The notes under the pieces are model-generated. The model worked only from the letters and a program-made list of their open reading frames with translations. It was not told the DNA's origin and searched no databases. A DNA stretch of 64,000 nucleotides from contig JARWMV010000024.1 of NCBI GenBank assembly GCA_030998015.1, forward strand, positions 1-64,000, written 5' to 3'. This document shows positions 59,045-64,000 of the stretch, one piece after another (position 1 is the stretch's first letter; every line of letters begins with the position of its first letter). A program made the translations under genes and the position numbers. This DNA is from Ceratorhiza oryzae-sativae (taxonomy: Eukaryota; Basidiomycota; Agaricomycetes; Cantharellales; Ceratobasidiaceae).

Positions 59045-60218
59045 ATGACATGCCTTTTACGACTTGGATTAACATATTGCGCGGATTTGGCAAATGTAGA
59101 CTCGAAATCCTTGCCTTCAACAGTTGTTCCCTTGCAAGCACCTCACCGCTTCGTAAAAACTGCAAAAGGTGAGCTATATGCGCCGAAATAAGCAACCTAT
59201 TACTTACAGCATTTGCTCGTGTGTTAATTAACGTCTGGCGCTTGTGCCTTCCAACGCTACCCTCGAATGTATTCGTCTCTTTTTGTGTAGCGTACTTCTT
59301 GTGCTCAACCCAGGTAAGGACCTTGAAGTGTGCGAATATCTGTTCGTCACTCAGGCTATCCAGGAACTTGTGTTGAACACTCAACTCGGACTTCTTCCGG
59401 AAATCGACATCGCTCTTGGTACGTCGCTGGCGTTTTGGGGTCTTAACAGGTTGGGTAAGCTCTCCTTCATCACTCTTGTCTTCAACGGCTTGACGCTTTT
59501 GGGGGGTCTTGGGCGCCGGAATCTTTCTGCGCTTGCCAGAAAGGCGAGGACATTTTAACACGGCCACAAACTGTTCCATAGGAACTGGGTTGCCGTTTCG
59601 GTCCACAATAATGGTGAGCTGTTGACACACAAAGTGCGCACTTTCTCTCACCATAATATTGCAGCGGCTCATCTTCCTCACCAACGTCCAGGTCCTGATC
59701 GTTCCCGCCCCGGCTCGAATCATCATCGTCACCATCATTGCCTTTTTCGTCCTCTCCTGCGATTTCGTTTTCCTCATCTTCGTCGCTCGAACTCCCTTTG
59801 GCCTCTCCTTTGCCACGGAGTTTAGCTATAGAGAACTGGTGAGCAAATAATACGCATATATTCTGGTTTGATTGCTGACCTTCAGCTACTTTGTGACTGG
59901 AGGCCTGAACCCATGGTTTGCGCATGGTTGAACCACCAAGCTTGGGCGGTAAGTACGAGTGATTCTTTGTCAGCTTCGATTTGGACTGGGATTGACGCGC
60001 AGTTGTCACAGGCCTCGATTGGGGGGCCATTTGGTTCGTGTATGGTGATGGGGGAGAAACCAAGCAAGAAGTGAGTTCATGCGCCCGTTCTTTATGTGAC
60101 CGGGTGTTGACCCACTATCTTGTCGTTTTTCAGGGCGGCGAACCAGTTCTCGAGATTGAAAAACGAGGGATTGGCTACCACCACGACTGGCTTGGGCGGA
60201 GACCTATCGTTCTGGGCA
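59010..60218 (-). CDS. Hypothetical acidic/basic protein inside the TIR element
   Basis: Coding character on the minus strand spread over several frames, so probably spliced. Pieces in order: ANPSFFNLENWFAALKN (near 60180), a QSRPVTTARQSQSKSKLTK part, an acidic stretch (SSSDEDEENEIAGEDEKGND, near 59780), IIVDRNGNPVPMEQFVAVLKC, a basic region with KTPQKRQ and KTPKRQRRTKSD, and SDEQIFAHFKVLTWVEHKKYA. Its end overlaps the plus-strand gene by about 35 bases. It looks like a nuclear, possibly DNA-binding, protein; I recognise no domain. Exon borders are not worked out. Confidence 0.4.
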
Positions 60219-61939
60219 TGTACTGACTATAAACGAATAATAGTAATTATTTTAGATTACATGATATGGCTAGATAAGGAAGGATATCGCAGGACAGGCC
60301 CGGGATGGAAAAAGAATATCAAGGGACAGAGAAGGACAGTGCGGGATGCCGAATTTCCTGAACCTGTCCCGCCCTGTCCCTCGAGCATTATCCCAGACGC
60401 GTCCCTGCGCCATCCCGCTCTGTCCCGCCCCGTCCCGCCCCATCCCGCCTGGACAGCGCCGGGAAAAAATCGAGTGAACTGTGGTGATCACCATCATCGG
60501 TAGAACGGATGAATATTCGGAAGATTAGTGGGTCGTTGTTTCGTACTTTTCTTTGTGGCAGTCAGGCTAACGACTCTAAGTAAATTTTCAACTCGGGTGT
60601 GACCCGACGGCGCTGGTAGCTGGAGGGACATATCGCACAGCCGTATGTACCATTATGCTATTGCCATTCAATTACCTGACCAAGGTGACCTTTAGAATGC
60701 GGCATTCACATACCGGGCCCAGAATTTCATAAATCGGGCCACGTCGGATGCCTTTTCCAGCAGCACCTATAGCGCATCTCCTTTGAATGATTGCACAATC
60801 GAGAACCTGGTAATGTTTGCCAATTCCGTCTCTTTTGATGCACTATTTGAGGTACGCCGTCCCCCATCCATAGAGATTAAACCCAACAGGTTCCAATAAG
60901 TTCGATTTGAGGCTACTGTCAATTGTTCCCTGGAAGATGATATGACTATAAGAGCAACCGCCTCATCTATGTTTACGCTTCACGAAGACGCCGATTCCAG
61001 TATCATGAAACGGCTCCAGGACGAGCTAGTCAAAAAGGAGACCCGAACGACATACCTAGCTCCTGCGATATCGCAACTGTTGGCTGCATTCGGGGTTGAC
61101 TTTATGAATCAATTTTTGCCCGAGGTGCCAAGAATCGATAATGGTTCTGCATACACGACTGTATATGCCTCGTTTTCCATTGGACCGGATATGAGGTTTT
61201 ACCATTTGCCTGGAACTTACTCGAAGAATGGGTATGTTACCCAGGGTCGCGGGGTGCGGGATTTATTTAGGTGAGTGTTTGGCACGCATTTATCTCAGGT
61301 GTAGTTCATTTATCGTTGTTATTTCCAGTGGAACTAGCTTGGCCGTCTATGAGAATTTTGCATACGTGCTTTGGTCAGGAATCCTATCCGACTTGGGGAA
61401 AGACGCCTCACCCAACCTCTTGACAAACAACAAACGATTCAAATACATTAGACGAAACCTTACAATTCCCCTCGGGGATCCGATTAGCATGGCTTGAAGG
61501 GACTGGCGTGGGTTCAGTGGTCAAAGACCCAAGTCGTTTCCGGCTGCCTTTTGACAATATTGATGCTGCCGTGTTCAACGCGCAATACCTTTGCCGGACC
61601 ATTTCTTGGAAAACGCCTGCCAATTTAGTTATCGACGTACTGGTTGCGACTCTGTCGATTTTTGACGTGTTTTGGTCTGGCCTTCATGCCGTAGCGAGCC
61701 ATTTTGCGGCCAAGTCGTCTGTGCACGGTAAGCCGTTTTACGCGCTACCGAGTCGACTGGCGCCTGGGTCGGGTAATCACTGCACATGCAAAATGTGCGA
61801 CGAGCCGGAATCCCGTGTCGAGAATTTCGAGGAAGGAGATTTACGGACCCCTATGCCTTTGTCTGCTCGTCCGTCTTGTGAAAGTTTAGTTCGGCAAGAA
61901 AGCTTTTGCGGCCACTTTCACTTCAATATGAAAAGATAG

Positions 61940-62986
61940 ATCAAGCCGAAGGGTAGGCCACATCGGACTAAATGTGTATTCTTATGTATTGATAGTGTAT
62001 TCTGTGGGTTGCGTCTCGGATATGAGTTGCGTGTGTGTAAGCAAATGTACGGAATCCGTATTTTAATTAAAGCGTGGTGGGCAGCGCCCCAGCCAGGAAG
62101 TTTGGGATCTTTTGTTCAGTGTCAATTGTAGGACGACTTAGTGAATCGTGAATAGGACAAGTCGGCAAGCGAGTCAGACGACTGAAATATGATTTACTGA
62201 AGACATTCACTTCTAGCATGACTATAGTTCATGTAGTGACTCGGAAAGTCTTTCTCTCGAGCGTAAAGGTCGCCTTTGGGCCTCGTAGTTCCTCACCTTG
62301 TTCGGGCCTTTTATCTTCGGTCTTGTGTAATCCTCGTTCCCGCTGAAGGCACGGCTTATCTCTTTTATTTGCTGAGCTATTCTCTAATCTCCATACCGTC
62401 GTGATCGATGTTCCAGTGGCAAGCTACAATAGGTACCACGTGTAAGTTTTCCCGTTGGCATATTGTTTAAACAATACCGCAAGTCAAATTCAATATGCGG
62501 CAACGGCGCAGCCGGCAAAGTAGGTATACCCATCATATGAGCTAGTAGAACACGTATTTTGGATTGAGTGACGCAGATTCGAAGCAGCTATCATATGTCA
62601 CTTGAGACGTAAACGAGTCCCATCCCTGGCCCGTGATTGTTTCCAGATGAACCCATGCCTTTGACGGGTGTATGCGCGGGAAATCGGCCCATCTGTAGCC
62701 TGGCTATGGAGATTCCAGAACTTCAAAATTATATCTAGGCCACTCACATCGAGTCTTAACTTAAGCCCAAGTCTGGGCAGCGCAGGACAGACAGCCGAGA
62801 CCCTGCGCCACATACGGTATGACGCCACGTGAGGGACAACAAATTTGGGTGGATGACGTCATGACGTCACCCGCTGGCCATGACGCGCCTGTGTGTGCAT
62901 GACGCTTGCTGCGTGTGTGGGCGGTACATAAACCCCTGGGCCGGCGCTCGTTGTCTGTACTCTTCGTCGTCTGCCCGCTACTCGCC
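61940..62986. other. Intergenic, promoter side of yop1
   Basis: About 1 kb without a gene. A GTACATAAA element at 62926-62934 lies roughly 55 bases before the yop1 ATG and may act as its TATA box. Confidence 0.45.
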
Positions 62987-63840
62987 ATGTCGTCGCCCAA
63001 CTACCCCGAGCAACCGTACGACCCCAACGCGACTGCCCAGGCGCCGCCCATGTCTCCCCCGTCCAAGATCCCCGGCACCCACACCACCGCCGCCGACGCC
63101 AAAGCCAAGGCCCAGAGCCAGGCTGCCCAAGCTCAGGAAAAGGCCCGTCAACTCGGTAACCAGGCAAGTCGTCGGTGTCGACAGCCCTGGTTTTGTCGCT
63201 CATTTCGTGTCGTGTGCACAGGTTGCAAACCACCCTGCGATCCAGCAGGCTTCTGCGTCTGCCGCCGAGTATCAAGCTCGTGCTGACAAGGCGCTCAGCC
63301 AGTATCCCGCGTTGAACACGCTCGAACAACGCACCGGCGTGCCCAAGACCTACCTCGCGGCCGGCGGCGTGGCGCTTATGTTTTTGCTGGTCAGCGTCAA
63401 TGCTCTCGCTGCTCCCGCGAGCAACCTGGTCGGCTGGCTCCTCCCTGCCTACCTCAGCATGAAGGCCATCGAGAGCCCTAGTGGTCGTGATGATGTTCAG
63501 TGGTATGTCCCTTGTCACGTTCTATTCGATCCAGATTTTAACCCTCCAACCTAGGCTCACCTACTGGGTCGTCTATGGCTTCCTCACATACATCGAGTCG
63601 TTTGCCCTGCGCCTTGTCCTCTACTACTTCTCCTGGTACTTTGCCGCCAAGACCGTCTTCCTCATCTGGCTCCAGCTCCCCCAAACCCAGGGCGCCGCCA
63701 CACTCTACAACACCGCCATCCGCCCCTCGATGGATCGCGCGCGTATGCAGGCCTCGAGCCCCACTACGCGCTACCCTGCCACGACCAACACTCACTCTGT
63801 CCCCGCCGGATATACCGTCGGTGCCGAAAAGGTTTACTAA
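62987..63840 (+). CDS. YOP1: Yop1/DP1/TB2-HVA22 ER membrane-shaping protein
   Basis: Three exons (62987-63163, 63222-63502, 63555-63840) give 247 residues. After a polar N-terminus rich in Ala, Gln and Lys, the TB2/DP1/HVA22 domain begins: ALSQYPALNTLEQRTGVPKTY, hydrophobic hairpins (AAGGVALMFLLVSVNALA and NLVGWLLPAYLSMKAIES), then QWLTYWVVYGFLTYIESFA and YYFSWYFAAKTVFLIWLQLP, and RPSMDRAR. Yop1 inserts as wedge-like hairpins, tubulates the ER and works with reticulons and Yip1-type partners. The N-terminal extension before the domain is longer than in yeast. The first intron seems to use a GC donor (CAG|GCAAGT). Confidence 0.92.
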
Positions 63841-64000
63841 ATGCTCCAGTTCTAATAATAATGCCTCGATCATATTGTATTTTTGAATAAGCGTTTCTTG
63901 TAGTCATAGCCCGCAATGAACATCGCTTTGATTTGTTGTTTATCATTGAGCGCTTGAAATCGGACCAACTATGGCGGCCCCGTGATTCGACCAGGCACAT
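63841..64000. other. 3' flank of yop1
   Basis: Probable 3' UTR, AT-rich, up to the window end. No gene seen. Confidence 0.5.

Larger units (their letters stand above)
58192..60486. mobile_element. 2.3-kb DNA element with long G-rich terminal inverted repeats
   Basis: The left end (58192) reads CACCACAGTTCACTC and then ATTTTTTCC, followed by CTGTCCAGGCGGGATGGGG. The reverse complement of the right end (60486) reads the same with a few changes, so the inverted repeats are at least 55 bp. Inside each end lie repeated GGGACAG-type units. The element sits in exon 3 of pseudogene E. No transposase catalytic domain is recognisable, so it is probably non-autonomous or of a type I do not know. A clean target duplication was not found. 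Confidence 0.75.
57913..61939 (+). pseudogene. Two-TM membrane protein family, copy E, disrupted
   Basis: The start MGFGYPITR (57913) and the YPWRFSTLYISIISTV exon (about 58004-58080) match the family, but the expected AG acceptor before YPWRF reads GG. Exon 3 (AIVGATTSTFVSTSFQQPTS, from 58125) is cut by a 2.3-kb insertion at about 58192. The gene resumes at about 60487 with sequence that lines up with the same point of copy A, then GCDPTALVAGGTYRTA, NAAFTYRAQNF, ATVNCSLEDD, FGVDFMNQFLPEV, ENFAYVLWSGILSDLG, TM2 (NLVIDVLVATLSIFDVFW) and the tail NHCTCKMCDE. A one-base shift near 61470 adds a stop at 61497. Three independent lesions make it a pseudogene. Confidence 0.82.

Noticed and set aside
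58180..60500. 8-bp target duplication of a hAT type around the 2.3-kb element
   Set aside because: Flanks read GTCACACC and TGATCACC, which agree only in part; the superfamily therefore stays open.
1..64000. tRNA or rRNA genes, CRISPR arrays, bacterial operons
   Set aside because: I scanned for T-loop-like GGTTCRA patterns and regular spacers and found nothing convincing; the intron-rich genes exclude a prokaryotic origin. A tRNA search program would be decisive.

Overview
This is nuclear DNA of a filamentous basidiomycete, most likely an Agaricomycete. The genes are densely intron-split (introns mostly 45-75 bp with GT...AG borders and CTNA-type branch sites), some intergenic spaces are short, and the window carries squalene synthase, a dolichyldiphosphatase, a MEF2-type MADS factor, Yop1, a BCS1-like AAA ATPase, a sirtuin and a chromodomain Ty3/gypsy element. 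A Rhizoctonia/Ceratobasidium-type genome is my best guess from overall resemblance; it is not proven by the sequence.

Layout: 1-660 (-) is the 5' part of a secreted-protein gene; 4.0-6.5 kb (-) a secreted GH32 glycosidase; 9.7-13.9 kb two convergent members (A, B) of a two-TM membrane protein family; 14.5-18.2 kb a divergent Nop8-like/squalene synthase pair; 19.3-20.4 kb (-) a DUF4336/metallo-beta-lactamase-fold protein; 22.2-23.9 kb a BAHD-like acyltransferase; 24.3-27.0 kb a 683-bp inverted repeat whose two arms each carry the same small secreted protein gene; 27.6-28.7 kb a dead hAT transposase; 29.6-34.7 kb BCS1-like ATPase, dolichyldiphosphatase and sirtuin; 35.0-40.8 kb family members C and D around a decayed pogo-type transposase; 42.4-44.2 kb the MADS gene.

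From about 44.9 to 57.2 kb lies a repeat island almost free of CpG. It contains a decayed hAT element and a much younger 6,948-bp LTR retrotransposon (377-bp LTRs, GGTAG target duplication). That element has a 5' ORF, gag and pol, and a primer-binding site exactly complementary to its predicted RNA 5' end, which points to Tf1-type self-priming. Twelve of the 13 LTR-LTR differences, and both in-frame stop codons, fit CpG to TpG/CpA change. From 57.9 to 61.9 kb is a fifth family member (E), a pseudogene split by a 2.3-kb element with long terminal inverted repeats. The window ends with yop1 at 63.0-63.8 kb.

The housekeeping genes (sterol synthesis, dolichol recycling, ribosome biogenesis, ER shaping) form no common pathway; this is ordinary fungal mixing. 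The points of most interest are the palindromic duplication of a repeat-containing secreted protein, the five-copy uncharacterised membrane protein family, and the CpG-mutated self-priming retroelement. All gene models are hand-spliced; exon borders given are those that keep the reading frame.
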